Assembly (NCBI GenBank): GCA_027483785.1
Contig: JAIXTU010000363.1
Coordinates: 1-6,205, forward strand
Reading direction: 5' to 3'
DNA: 6,205 nucleotides
Source: Flavobacterium sp.
GTDB lineage: Bacteria; Bacteroidota; Bacteroidia; Flavobacteriales; Flavobacteriaceae
Part shown: one piece after another, positions 1-6,059 of the stretch
Layout of the letters: the number at the start of each line of letters is the position of its first letter
Numbering within the stretch: position 1 is the first letter of the stretch
Notes under the pieces: model-generated
Database searches by the model: none
What the model saw: only the letters and a program-made list of their open reading frames with translations
Told to the model about the DNA's origin: nothing
Made by a program: the position numbers and the translations under genes

Positions 1-1
1 C

Positions 2-97
2 TCTATAATTGCTCGAGTCTCAGTATTTGGCGCAAACGAGACAAAGAAAGTACTAACAAATTTCTTGAGCGACATGTCGCGCTGTTCGTTGCAATAA
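2..97 (+). CDS. Possible 3' end of an unidentified protein (partial, cut by the window edge)
   Basis: Frame 2 is open from the window edge for 31 codons and ends in TAA at 95-97. The peptide contains VFGANETKKVLTNFLSDM and reads like a natural amphipathic C-terminus rather than a random frame. I do not recognise the family. The stop lies directly before the GC-rich repeat that starts near position 100, so a gene end seems to abut the repeat. Another frame is also open from position 1 to 174, but it runs into the repeat and looks less protein-like. The call rests on composition and the edge position only. Confidence 0.35.
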   Translation, partial: SIIARVSVFGANETKKVLTNFLSDMSRCSLQ

Positions 98-99
98 AA

Positions 100-252
100 C
101 CGCGTGGCGCCGGTGTTGGCAGTCTTTCGCACAGCTTCCGGTGGTCGCTGTGCAAAAAACGCCATCACACGTAGCCGCTACAGTTTTATTTCCACTGCCA
201 TCACGGCCGCGAAAGACGACACCTACGAATCATTGGTTGAGTTTTCAGAACG
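100..252 (+). repeat. GC-rich foldable repeat, copy A (inverted partner at 349-510)
   Basis: This stretch is clearly GC-richer than its surroundings and contains nested inverted repeats. GCACAGC (129-135) pairs with GCTGTGC (147-153) around an 11-nt loop. GTCTTTCGC (122-130) pairs with GCGAAAGAC (209-217), and GGTGT (112-116) with ACACC (219-223). GTGTTGGCAG (113-122) pairs at 9 of 10 positions with 195-204. GCCATCAC occurs twice in direct orientation (161-168, 197-204). Two blocks recur on the opposite strand at 395-473: AGCTTCCGGTGGTCGCT (133-149) matches at 16 of 17 positions, and 189-210 matches 18 of 22. The spacing between blocks is 39 nt here and 40 nt there. Weaker similarity runs on to TCAGAAC at 245-251. 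One frame is open from 98 to 259 without an ATG, which I do not call a gene. The function is unknown: a structured RNA, a small non-autonomous mobile element or a decayed coding repeat are all possible. Confidence 0.7.
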
Positions 253-312
253 TTATTAATTATCAAGCGAAAATTGCGTCGTAATTATCTCCTTTTCAAT
301 AATTTGATCGAA

Positions 313-330
313 GTAATATTGCAATATTAC
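313..330. repeat. 18-bp perfect palindrome in the spacer between the inverted repeats
   Basis: GTAATATTGCAATATTAC reads identically on both strands. It lies in the AT-rich spacer between the two inverted copies of the GC-rich repeat, roughly at the centre of the inverted pair. It could be a binding site for a dimeric regulator, a cruciform centre or chance in AT-rich sequence. No T-run adjoins it, so it is not an intrinsic terminator. Confidence 0.6.
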
Positions 331-348
331 GTTTGTTAAAATCCGAGT

Positions 349-510
349 GTTCTGACAATATTTTATTGGCAAATGAATCGCCGGTAACGACCTTGCGGCC
401 TGGATGGTAGTGAAAAGCCTTGCCAAACGCGGTGCGTGCAAAAACAAAAACCGCAGAGCGACCAGCGGAAGCTCCTGCGGTTTTTAGCTTTTGCCGTACT
501 GCCGTGGCAA
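349..510 (-). repeat. GC-rich foldable repeat, copy B (inverted relative to copy A)
   Basis: Read on minus, this is a diverged copy of the element at 100-252. The aligned core is 473 down to 395, with AGCTTCCGCTGGTCGCT at 457-473 and a second 22-nt block at 395-416. Similarity weakens but continues to GTTCTGA at 349-355, the inverse of TCAGAAC in copy A. The central hairpin is longer than in copy A: an 11-bp stem (446-456 with 475-485) plus AGC/GCT closes the same 11-nt loop at 460-470. TTGCC/GGCAA (491-495, 506-510) forms another hairpin. GTACTGCCG is repeated directly at 496-504 and 529-537. Minus-strand frames of 91 aa (296-571) and 63 aa (256-447) cross this copy, but the terminator-like hairpin inside them and the structural conservation argue against a gene. 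Confidence 0.68.
446..485. terminator. Bidirectional terminator-like hairpin inside repeat copy B
   Basis: An 11-bp perfect stem joins AAAAACCGCAG (446-456) to CTGCGGTTTTT (475-485). It is extended by AGC/GCT with one bulged C at 474 and closed by an 11-nt loop. The stem is GC-rich at the top and ends in A/T tracts. Plus-strand transcripts therefore carry TTTTT after it, and minus-strand transcripts carry TTTTTGTTTTTG. It fits an intrinsic terminator in both directions, but it may only be the shape of the repeat, since the same loop occurs in copy A on a stem with no comparable T-tract. Confidence 0.55.
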
Positions 511-571
511 GCTTGGAGCGTACAGCCAGTACTGCCGCCCAAATATGAATGACAAACTGAGAGTAGTGCAT

Positions 572-600
572 AAAAAAAGTCCCGCGTAATGCAGGACTTT
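572..600 (-). terminator. Intrinsic terminator of the PpiD-like gene
   Basis: On minus, a 10-bp stem AAAGTCCTGC / GCGGGACTTT (600-591 with 585-576, one G-T wobble) encloses the 5-nt loop ATTAC. It is followed by an unbroken T-run down to 572. It begins 22 bases past the stop codon of the isomerase gene. The plus-strand reading also gives a stem followed by CTTTTATTTGG, so it may weakly stop transcription from the left as well. Confidence 0.9.
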
Positions 601-622
601 TATTTGGTTAATGTGCCGATTT

Positions 623-2716
623 CTAGTAGAACAATCTGCGGTTGTCCTCGATTTTGGCTGCATCTTTTAATGCGTTCAAAATTCGTCCAGGTGCGCTTCC
701 GTTTTGAGCTTGTAATTTGGCTACGTAATCTTTATAATCTTTAATCACAGGTGCAGCAGTAACTGCCTTAGCACTTACAACATACACGCCTGAAACGCCT
801 TCGATTGGAGCCGACAATTTGTTAGCTCCCAGTGCCATTGCCGTAGCAATTACGCGTGGTTCCGGACCAACACCTTCGAGTACACCTGCTTCGACAGTTA
901 CATCGGTTGCTACTTTTACGGTAGTCTTGTTAGCAGCAGCCATAGCAGCAAGGTTTGCACCTTTCAGTTTCGCTTTAATGAGCTCGGCTTTTTTCTTGTT
1001 CTTTAATTTTGCCTCCAACATTGGGCGTGCTTGATCAAGCGCCATCAAACCTTCCGCATTGTATTTCTTAATGCTTACAATGGCGTTTCCAACATTTGGA
1101 ATATCGAATTTTTTGAAAGAACCTACTTCGTTTTCATCATCGTACGCCCAACGAACAATCTGACGTTGATTTCCGAGTGCTCCCACAAGTTCGTCCATTG
1201 GTTTTACTTTAACCACAGGCGCAACAGTAAGTTTGTAGGTTTTCGCTACTTCAGCGATTGATTTCGATTTCAAATCGTTTTCGATTTTTGAAGCGGTTGC
1301 AAAGTTCTTGTCGTTTGTTTGCTCAGACGCTTCGATTTTGCGCGCAATTGTTGCTAAACGAACGGCATCTTGTTTGTCGGTTACTTTGATTATGTGGTAT
1401 CCGAATTCGGTTTCAACCAATCCAACTGAATTTACTGGATTGTTAAAAACGTAGTCGTTGAATTTGGTAGTCATTTGTCCTGGCTCGAAATACCCAAGAT
1501 CGCCACCATTTTGCTTAGAACCATCGTCGCTATTTGTCATAGCCAGCATCATAAAGCTATTTGGATTTGCTTTTACTTCGTTAAGGAGTTCTGCTGCTTT
1601 AGCTGCGGCTTCTTCTTTAGTTCTTGTTACGTTTGGCTGTGCGCGCATAGCTCCCTTGTAGGACAATAAAATATGCGATGCACGGGCGTTTGCTCCCGCT
1701 TTACGACCCATACCTTTAGAAATCGCGTAATATCCGTTGAACATGTATGGCCCGTAAACCGACCCAACAGGTAGGTTAAACAGTGCCTCAGCGTGTTCAG
1801 CAGGCAAGCGGTTTTTCGCGGTGTACGACGAATCGTATGGTATATCCGAATTTTCTGAAACGAATTCTTCTGTATTTTTCGCGTTCATGAAACTCGCAAT
1901 CGTATCGTTTTTACCGGTTTCGTTGTTAAAAACTACTCGTGGTCCCATAAGGCTATTGATCGCGTTTTTAACTTCAGCCTCATCTTCTGCAGACGGTTTA
2001 TCTTCAACGAGAACATATTCCAACTCTACATTTTCCTCAGCTTTGAATTGCTTTTCATTTTTACGCATTTCTGCGATAATTTCTTCGTCAGAAACTTTTA
2101 CGTCCGAATCTTTGATTGAAGAATACAAAACTTGAACGTAATCGAAAGAAACTTTATCAGATTCGAGCTTGTATTTCAACTTTCCTTCAAAAGAAGCTGT
2201 GTACATACCTCCACGAATCATACTACCGTACGACTGGAACTTTGCGTTCAAGGCTGTTTCTTTTCTACGATCGTTTAACAATTGCGCCTGAGCTGGGTTT
2301 GCTTTGATAAATTCATCAAACTTTTTCTGGTCGAATAAACCTGCCTCATTTAAAAACATAGGGTTTTGCCCAATGTCTTGGCTTTGCTTGAGGATATCCA
2401 TTATTTGATCTTCCGAAGAACGGATTCCCAATTTTTCAAACTCTTCAGTAAGCAAAACGATGTTAACTTCTTGATCCCAAATACGGTTTGCCGCCTGAGT
2501 AGTAGTCATTCCTTGCTGACTTTTCTCCAGATTTACAACCTTCACATTGAAATCGTCGAAGCTTACATCTTCATCGTTCACTGTACCGACATATCGCGAA
2601 GAGCCGTTAAATGCACCGCTTTGAAAAATATCTCCAATGATAAAAGCGAGAAGACAAAATCCGATTACTGCGATGAGTAAAAACGAACGCTGTCTGATTT
2701 TGGATAAAACTGCCAT
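623..2716 (-). CDS. ppiD: PpiD/SurA-like membrane-anchored periplasmic peptidyl-prolyl isomerase
   Basis: This is a 697-aa folding factor for exported proteins, anchored in the inner membrane and facing the periplasm. The N-terminus has the PpiD layout: a short basic cytoplasmic stretch (KIRQR), one membrane helix at about residues 11-30, and a SurA-type chaperone region rich in charged helices (about 40-250). A parvulin domain follows at about 343-447, with the signatures RASHILLS (345-352), GGDLGYFEPGQM (404-415) and FGYHIIKV (438-445). The rest is a chaperone-like tail without a clear second parvulin domain. The length suits Bacteroidota PpiD-type proteins (about 700 aa), which are longer than the enterobacterial enzyme. 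The ATG at 2716 starts directly at the anchor. A promoter lies upstream at 2747-2778 and a strong terminator follows the TAG stop, so it is probably its own transcription unit. Some members of the family act mainly as chaperones, so isomerase activity is inferred from the domain. Confidence 0.94.
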   Translation of the reverse strand: MAVLSKIRQRSFLLIAVIGFCLLAFIIGDIFQSGAFNGSSRYVGTVNDEDVSFDDFNVKVVNLEKSQQGMTTTQAANRIWDQEVNIVLLTEEFEKLGIRSSEDQIMDILKQSQDIGQNPMFLNEAGLFDQKKFDEFIKANPAQAQLLNDRRKETALNAKFQSYGSMIRGGMYTASFEGKLKYKLESDKVSFDYVQVLYSSIKDSDVKVSDEEIIAEMRKNEKQFKAEENVELEYVLVEDKPSAEDEAEVKNAINSLMGPRVVFNNETGKNDTIASFMNAKNTEEFVSENSDIPYDSSYTAKNRLPAEHAEALFNLPVGSVYGPYMFNGYYAISKGMGRKAGANARASHILLSYKGAMRAQPNVTRTKEEAAAKAAELLNEVKANPNSFMMLAMTNSDDGSKQNGGDLGYFEPGQMTTKFNDYVFNNPVNSVGLVETEFGYHIIKVTDKQDAVRLATIARKIEASEQTNDKNFATASKIENDLKSKSIAEVAKTYKLTVAPVVKVKPMDELVGALGNQRQIVRWAYDDENEVGSFKKFDIPNVGNAIVSIKKYNAEGLMALDQARPMLEAKLKNKKKAELIKAKLKGANLAAMAAANKTTVKVATDVTVEAGVLEGVGPEPRVIATAMALGANKLSAPIEGVSGVYVVSAKAVTAAPVIKDYKDYVAKLQAQNGSAPGRILNALKDAAKIEDNRRLFY

Positions 2717-2746
2717 AGTTTCTCTCTAATTTTTAAATTCAGTCTG

Positions 2747-2778
2747 CGAAAATACAATTATCTGCCAAATTACGGCAA
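2747..2778 (-). promoter_or_regulatory. Bacteroidota-type promoter for the PpiD-like gene
   Basis: On minus, TTG (2778-2776) is followed after 21 nt by TATTTTCG (2754-2747), which matches the -7 consensus TAnnTTTG at all but one defined base. The start point would fall near 2740, giving a leader of about 25 nt. The leader contains the purine-rich AGAGAGAA before the ATG but no standard ribosome binding site. This promoter, in the only sizeable gap of the minus-strand block, suggests the isomerase is expressed apart from the coaX-lptC group. Confidence 0.5.
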
Positions 2779-2820
2779 GGGTAAATTTTTATTTTTTAAT
2801 AGCTTCGTCCAAGCCTTAAT

Positions 2821-3030
2821 TTACGGCTGTTTTTGCTGATTGTTTTTTGCTCTTTCTTCAAATTTCTTGAAGTAGAGACGTCTAAAAAAGAACATTGCGA
2901 GTGCACCGACAGCAAAAATTAGGTATAAATAGCGTTCATCAGTTCCGCTATTCCACAATTCTACAGTTCGATAAGCCATAAAAGCTGCGGCAACTAAGTA
3001 AACGTATTGTGTAAATTTTAAAAATTTCAT
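2821..3030 (-). CDS. Small two-helix membrane protein next to lptC
   Basis: This 69-aa protein has two predicted membrane helices. The first is at about residues 7-26 (starting FTQYVYLVAAAFMAY). The second is at about 34-51 (YLYLIFAVGALAMFFFRR). A short polar linker joins them, and the tail is strongly basic and glutamine-rich (KKFEERAKNNQQKQP). By the positive-inside rule both ends are likely cytoplasmic, which makes a helical hairpin in the inner membrane. The ATG lies 1 nt past the lptC stop, so translation is probably coupled and a link to lptC is likely. No enzymatic motif is visible and I do not recognise a named family. From memory, short membrane proteins of this kind often follow lptC in Flavobacteriia. 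It could be an accessory to the Lpt bridge, or simply operon-linked. Confidence 0.85.
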   Translation of the reverse strand: MKFLKFTQYVYLVAAAFMAYRTVELWNSGTDERYLYLIFAVGALAMFFFRRLYFKKFEERAKNNQQKQP

Positions 3031-3031
3031 T

Positions 3032-3574
3032 TTATTCTGCTTTGTTTATTTGTCCACGTACCTGCTGATAATTAATTCGTTTAAAATCTTTGTTGAAATC
3101 GATTCCGGTTCCACGCGTGGTTCCGCCATTCGGGTCGGTAAATAAAAAAGGCTTTTCGGTGAAGAACCAGCCGTTTTTTTGGTCGAAGAATAGCTGTTCG
3201 GTCTCTAGTCGTTGGTTTTCTTCAGATCGAATAACCACATTTTTGCGCAAATCAATCAGATCACTTCCTTTATAGGATATAGCATACTGCGCGGTGATGA
3301 ATGTTCTTTTTCCCTTTTTGTCGTAGAGTGTTAAATCGATTCCTTTGGGAAACTCAGTGAAGGCGTGCTTTACGGTAGCGTAATCGCGCATTTGTTTAGC
3401 TGCGAGTACAGCGGTAATGCGACCAGAATCGGTGTACTTGAGAGCTAGTGAATCGGCTTCGCCACTTGGTGTGAAAGTTGCCAAATTACTTTTGTTCACG
3501 GCTTTGATCCGATCTTCGCAACTGCAAAAAATCGCAAACAAAATGAGGCACAAAAATAAATTTTTGGTTGTCAC
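3032..3574 (-). CDS. lptC: LptC, periplasmic component of the lipopolysaccharide transport bridge
   Basis: LptC hands lipopolysaccharide from the LptB2FG extractor to the LptA-type bridge in the periplasm. This 180-aa protein has a short hydrophobic N-terminus (residues 5-16) followed by FCSCEDR, then a beta-rich domain of LptC/LptA jellyroll type. Visible signatures are TAQYAISYKGSDLIDLRKNV (residues 94-113), LETEQLFFDQKNGWFFTEKP (123-142) and the closing GGTTRGTGIDF. Cys19 is preceded by F-C-S, a weak lipobox that suggests a lipoprotein anchor in place of the membrane helix seen in enteric LptC. The only start that keeps the signal sequence is GTG at 3574-3572; the next in-frame ATG is residue 62. 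It begins 2 nt past the stop of the outer-membrane protein gene and ends 1 nt before the small membrane protein gene, so all three are probably cotranscribed. Confidence 0.9.
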   Translation of the reverse strand: MTTKNLFLCLILFAIFCSCEDRIKAVNKSNLATFTPSGEADSLALKYTDSGRITAVLAAKQMRDYATVKHAFTEFPKGIDLTLYDKKGKRTFITAQYAISYKGSDLIDLRKNVVIRSEENQRLETEQLFFDQKNGWFFTEKPFLFTDPNGGTTRGTGIDFNKDFKRINYQQVRGQINKAE

Positions 3575-3576
3575 TG

Positions 3577-4827
3577 TTAGTCGTATTTACGTTTTACAAA
3601 CCATCTGTCGTTTAGCGACAAGCTGATAGATATGTTGGTATAGCGTTCTTCTACCAATCCAGCAGCCTTTGTTCCTCGCTTACCTAATTCGCAACCAAAG
3701 TTTATATTCGAAAATGTTCCTCGTAAAGGTAATCCAAGACCAAAAGTCACTGCTTTATCTTCAATGTTCTTGCCATTTACTACCAATCCGCTTCGTTCAA
3801 AACGAGCGCCCGCGCGGTATGTAACTCGGTTGAAGTATCCATTAAAGGCAGTATACTTTGGAATAAAATAACCTCCAAAACTGATCTTGGTACCGTTTTG
3901 GTAATTTACATTTTGAATATCATCAAACCGATTTGCAAAGCCATTGTTTGATGTTAAAGCTAACTCAGCTCCGATTAACCAATGGCGTTCTTCTCCAAAA
4001 CCTGCACCGAAAGATATGCGTTGAGGCATTTTTAATTTTGAATCGGGAACAATTACTTCTGTTTCAGAATCAATAATCTCTGCATTTGCGGTAAAAAGAA
4101 CCGTAGAAATAAATCTGCTGTTATCCAGATTCACTTCTGTACTCGGCGTATAGGTTAAACTCCCAAAAAACGTATTCTTTTTACCAACTTTTCTGCGATA
4201 CATCAATCCGGTGTTTAAAGTGAATCCCGACAGGTTCGATGTACTCTCTTCACGTGTGCCCAATTGCACTCCAGAAATAGTGGCTAAAGTTGTGGTTTCA
4301 ATTTGTCCAAAATTGTAATGTAAATCGACGCCAAAGCTTAAATGTTCAGAAAAATTGTATGCTAGGGAAAAGAAAACTCGATTTAAACCTCCTGAACCTT
4401 CATACCGACGATTATTCAAATTACTCCCACTTGCTAGGGTTTGAATTCTATAACCCACCGAACTATACGGCATTACACCAATTCCGGCACCAAACTTTTT
4501 AGAAATAGGGACTGCAAAGGCTAGGTAATCGATGTTTGTTCTTCCGGCTTCGTCAGTTACACTATTGGTTTGAAAACGAGTTTTGTTATTTGTTGCGGCA
4601 ACTGAAAAAGACGTAAATTTTAATCCTCCGTAGGAAGCCGGGTTTTGCAAATTGATGTGAATACTGTCGGTAAACACGGCAACGCCGCCCATTGATCTGT
4701 TTTCAACAGAACCACGGAAAGTAACTTCTCCAATGCCGTAAAAAGAATAGATAGAAGGTGTTCCGTTTTGAGCGTGAGCAAAACAACTCAATAAGAAGCT
4801 CACTAACAGCAGAATTCGTTTAATCAT
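3577..4827 (-). CDS. Outer-membrane beta-barrel protein of unknown substrate (PorV/FadL-like)
   Basis: This is a 416-aa exported protein. The signal peptide MIKRILLLVSFLLSCFAHA is probably cut before QNG. The N-terminus then carries SMGGVAVFTDSIHINLQNPA (residues 45-64). This matches the 'GMGG...D....NPA' pattern of FadL/OmpP1 and PorV-type barrels, where it forms the inward-folded N-terminal segment. The rest alternates aromatic and polar residues as in membrane beta strands, with Asn- and Thr-rich loops. I chose the ATG at 4827, which overlaps the coaX stop by 8 nt. A longer reading from 4896 would put 23 residues before the signal peptide, inside coaX. The position between coaX and lptC suggests a conserved flavobacterial envelope operon. 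The substrate is unknown: hydrophobic-compound uptake or a structural or secretion role are possible. PorV identity is not supported beyond the fold. Confidence 0.85.
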   Translation of the reverse strand: MIKRILLLVSFLLSCFAHAQNGTPSIYSFYGIGEVTFRGSVENRSMGGVAVFTDSIHINLQNPASYGGLKFTSFSVAATNNKTRFQTNSVTDEAGRTNIDYLAFAVPISKKFGAGIGVMPYSSVGYRIQTLASGSNLNNRRYEGSGGLNRVFFSLAYNFSEHLSFGVDLHYNFGQIETTTLATISGVQLGTREESTSNLSGFTLNTGLMYRRKVGKKNTFFGSLTYTPSTEVNLDNSRFISTVLFTANAEIIDSETEVIVPDSKLKMPQRISFGAGFGEERHWLIGAELALTSNNGFANRFDDIQNVNYQNGTKISFGGYFIPKYTAFNGYFNRVTYRAGARFERSGLVVNGKNIEDKAVTFGLGLPLRGTFSNINFGCELGKRGTKAAGLVEERYTNISISLSLNDRWFVKRKYD

Positions 4828-5554
4828 TAGGGTTGTGAAATTGGTACAGTGCATATAAAGCTCGCTGCATGAAATTTGAATCGGCAAATATGCCATTTTT
4901 TAATTGGGTTGCCAAAAATTCGGCATCCCCGCCCGTTAAAATTATGGTAAAGTCGGTATACTGTTCCTTATAACGGTTAATGATTCCAATTATTTCGGCT
5001 ACAACACCATTAATTACGCCCGATTGTATCGCGGTTATTGTACTATTTCCGATCAAAGCTATTTCTTGAACGTTCGAAACCAACGGAAGTTTAGCAGTAA
5101 ATTCGTGTAGCGCGCGAAATCGCATGTGCAAGCCCGGCGAAATCGCACCTCCTAAAAAAGAAGAATCGGGCAATAGAAAGTCGTACGTAATACACGTTCC
5201 GGCATCTATAATTAAGCACGATTTTCCTTTTTCCAGTAAAGTAGCGCCAGAGGCAAGTACTTTTCGGTCGATTCCGAGCGTTTCTTGAGTGGTGTATCGG
5301 TTAACAAATGGCCAATTAGAAAGGTGGGCGACATCAAAAATGCCGAGATTTGGAAAGGAATTTTGAAAAAAAGGTACTAAATCGGCAGCAACGGAACTAA
5401 AAACAACCGTTTTAACATTTGGATGCTTTTGCAGCAATGCGGAAGTTTCGCTCGGAAATGAATCCTTGCTAACCGTCGTAGTATCAAATTTTTGCCCATC
5501 AGAAGTCAGGTGCAATTTGATGCGTGTATTTCCGTGATCAACCAGTAGTAACAT
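4820..5554 (-). CDS. coaX: Type III pantothenate kinase (CoaX)
   Basis: CoaX phosphorylates pantothenate with ATP to 4'-phosphopantothenate, the first committed step to coenzyme A. It is cytoplasmic and dimeric, and the family needs a monovalent cation. At 244 aa it has the usual family length, and the acetate/sugar kinase-fold motifs are present in order. VDHGNTRIK (residues 5-13) is the phosphate-binding motif. LGIDRK (93-98) contains Asp96, matching the catalytic base. IDAGTCITYD (116-125) is the second phosphate loop. GGAISPG (135-141) is the substrate and dimer region. ILTGGD (205-210) is the adenosine motif. All key residues appear intact. The ATG at 5554 puts the first motif at the very N-terminus, as expected. 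It is the first gene of the tight minus-strand group, and its stop overlaps the start of the outer-membrane protein gene by 8 nt. Confidence 0.96.
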   Translation of the reverse strand: MLLLVDHGNTRIKLHLTSDGQKFDTTTVSKDSFPSETSALLQKHPNVKTVVFSSVAADLVPFFQNSFPNLGIFDVAHLSNWPFVNRYTTQETLGIDRKVLASGATLLEKGKSCLIIDAGTCITYDFLLPDSSFLGGAISPGLHMRFRALHEFTAKLPLVSNVQEIALIGNSTITAIQSGVINGVVAEIIGIINRYKEQYTDFTIILTGGDAEFLATQLKNGIFADSNFMQRALYALYQFHNPND

Positions 5555-5580
5555 GTTTTTACAGCTAGGACGGCAAGTTA

Positions 5581-5615
5581 CAAATGAATTTTTTTAAAGA
5601 TTTCTTTTGCACAAA
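5581..5615 (-). promoter_or_regulatory. Possible promoter for the coaX operon
   Basis: On minus, TTTG (5615-5612) is followed after 23 nt by TTCATTTG (5588-5581), one base off TAnnTTTG in the defined positions. The spacing is at the long end of the known range. The leader to the coaX ATG would be about 20 nt. The element overlaps the divergent tRNA promoter, and a second -7-like string (TTTATTTG) lies a little further upstream, so the exact site is uncertain. Confidence 0.35.
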
Positions 5616-5635
5616 TAAAAACTAGGTTATATTTG
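5606..5635 (+). promoter_or_regulatory. Bacteroidota-type promoter of tRNA-Phe
   Basis: TTTG at 5606-5609 and TATATTTG at 5628-5635 match the Bacteroidota consensus exactly, with 18 nt between them. Transcription would start around 5642, about 10 nt before the mature tRNA. This is the clearest promoter in the window. Confidence 0.8.
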
Positions 5636-5650
5636 CACCCGCATTAGCGA

Positions 5651-5723
<73 letters not shown>

Positions 5724-5727
5724 CAAC

Positions 5728-5755
5728 AAAACCCGATTCTTTTGAGTCGGGTTTT
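5728..5755 (+). terminator. Intrinsic terminator of tRNA-Phe
   Basis: A 12-bp stem AAAACCCGATTC / GAGTCGGGTTTT (one G-T wobble) closes a TTTT tetraloop. It is followed by TTTTCTGTTTTT on plus. It starts 4 nt after the tRNA. The A-tract on the 5' side would also let it act on minus-strand transcripts arriving from the right. Confidence 0.88.
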
Positions 5756-5795
5756 CTGTTTTTAGACGTGTCCTTTTTAGTAATTTAGATTCCAA

Positions 5796-5936
5796 TCAAT
5801 TCCGCGCAAATACCCATAATTCACGGTAATCTTGCGCTTCCGCTTTTCTTAAAGCACTAATATACTTTCCTTCAACACGCATTAAAATTAATGTTTTAGA
5901 AAGGGATCCATTTGTGCCATAATAGCTACGAAGAAT
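5796..5936 (-). pseudogene. 3'-terminal remnant of a Fic-family gene (mobile mystery protein B-like)
   Basis: A minus-strand frame of 46 codons ends in TGA at 5798-5796 and is closed upstream by TGA at 5939-5937. The peptide contains GTNGSLSK and then YISALRKAEAQDYREL followed by VFARN. From memory this resembles the C-terminal end of Fic-domain proteins annotated as mobile mystery protein B, where a 'YI.ALR.AD..D...L..FAR' segment closes the chain. The catalytic HPFx(D/E)GNGR motif and the first three quarters of such a protein are absent. The AT-rich sequence upstream on minus shows no matching frame. I therefore read it as a 5'-truncated relic. The only ATG (5882-5880) would give a 28-aa peptide. 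The family call rests on a short segment recalled without a search. Confidence 0.45.
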
Positions 5937-6059
5937 TCAAAAATTTTATCAGCCTAAAAGCTTAAATTGTCTTGTTAAAGATCCTAACAAACAGCAAGAT
6001 AGCTATCTAACAAAGATTTTTATGTCGAACTCATATTATTTAAGCTTCATTTTTGATTT
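5937..6059. other. AT-rich intergenic stretch without a recognisable gene
   Basis: The stretch between the Fic-like relic and the nested-hairpin element is strongly AT-rich and has no convincing reading frame. It holds a 10-bp palindrome GATAGCTATC (5998-6007) flanked by two similar strings, ATCCTAACAAA and ATCTAACAAA. No promoter or RNA gene is evident. Confidence 0.5.

Noticed and set aside
100..252. Integron attC site, suggested by a gene end followed by a foldable GC-rich element
   Set aside because: The paired RYYYAAC ... GTTRRRY core boxes are not found in the required order here or at 6060-6170, and there is no integrase or cassette series in the window.
256..447. Minus-strand frame of 63 aa
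   Set aside because: It overlaps the 91-aa frame and the same repeat, has no recognisable domain, and starts within the A/T tract of the hairpin. Composition alone is not enough to call it.
296..571. Minus-strand frame of 91 aa starting at an ATG inside the ppiD terminator region
   Set aside because: It runs through repeat copy B and its terminator-like hairpin, and its start adjoins a strong terminator. Similarity to copy A is best seen as structure at DNA level and breaks frame between the two blocks.
2780..2820. Terminator after the 69-aa gene (GCTT/AAGC hairpin)
   Set aside because: The stem is only 4 bp and no T-run follows on minus, so read-through towards the ppiD region is more likely.
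4828..4896. Longer start for the outer-membrane protein (439 aa)
   Set aside because: It would put 23 polar residues before a clear signal peptide and extend the overlap with coaX. The ATG at 4827 gives a normal exported protein.
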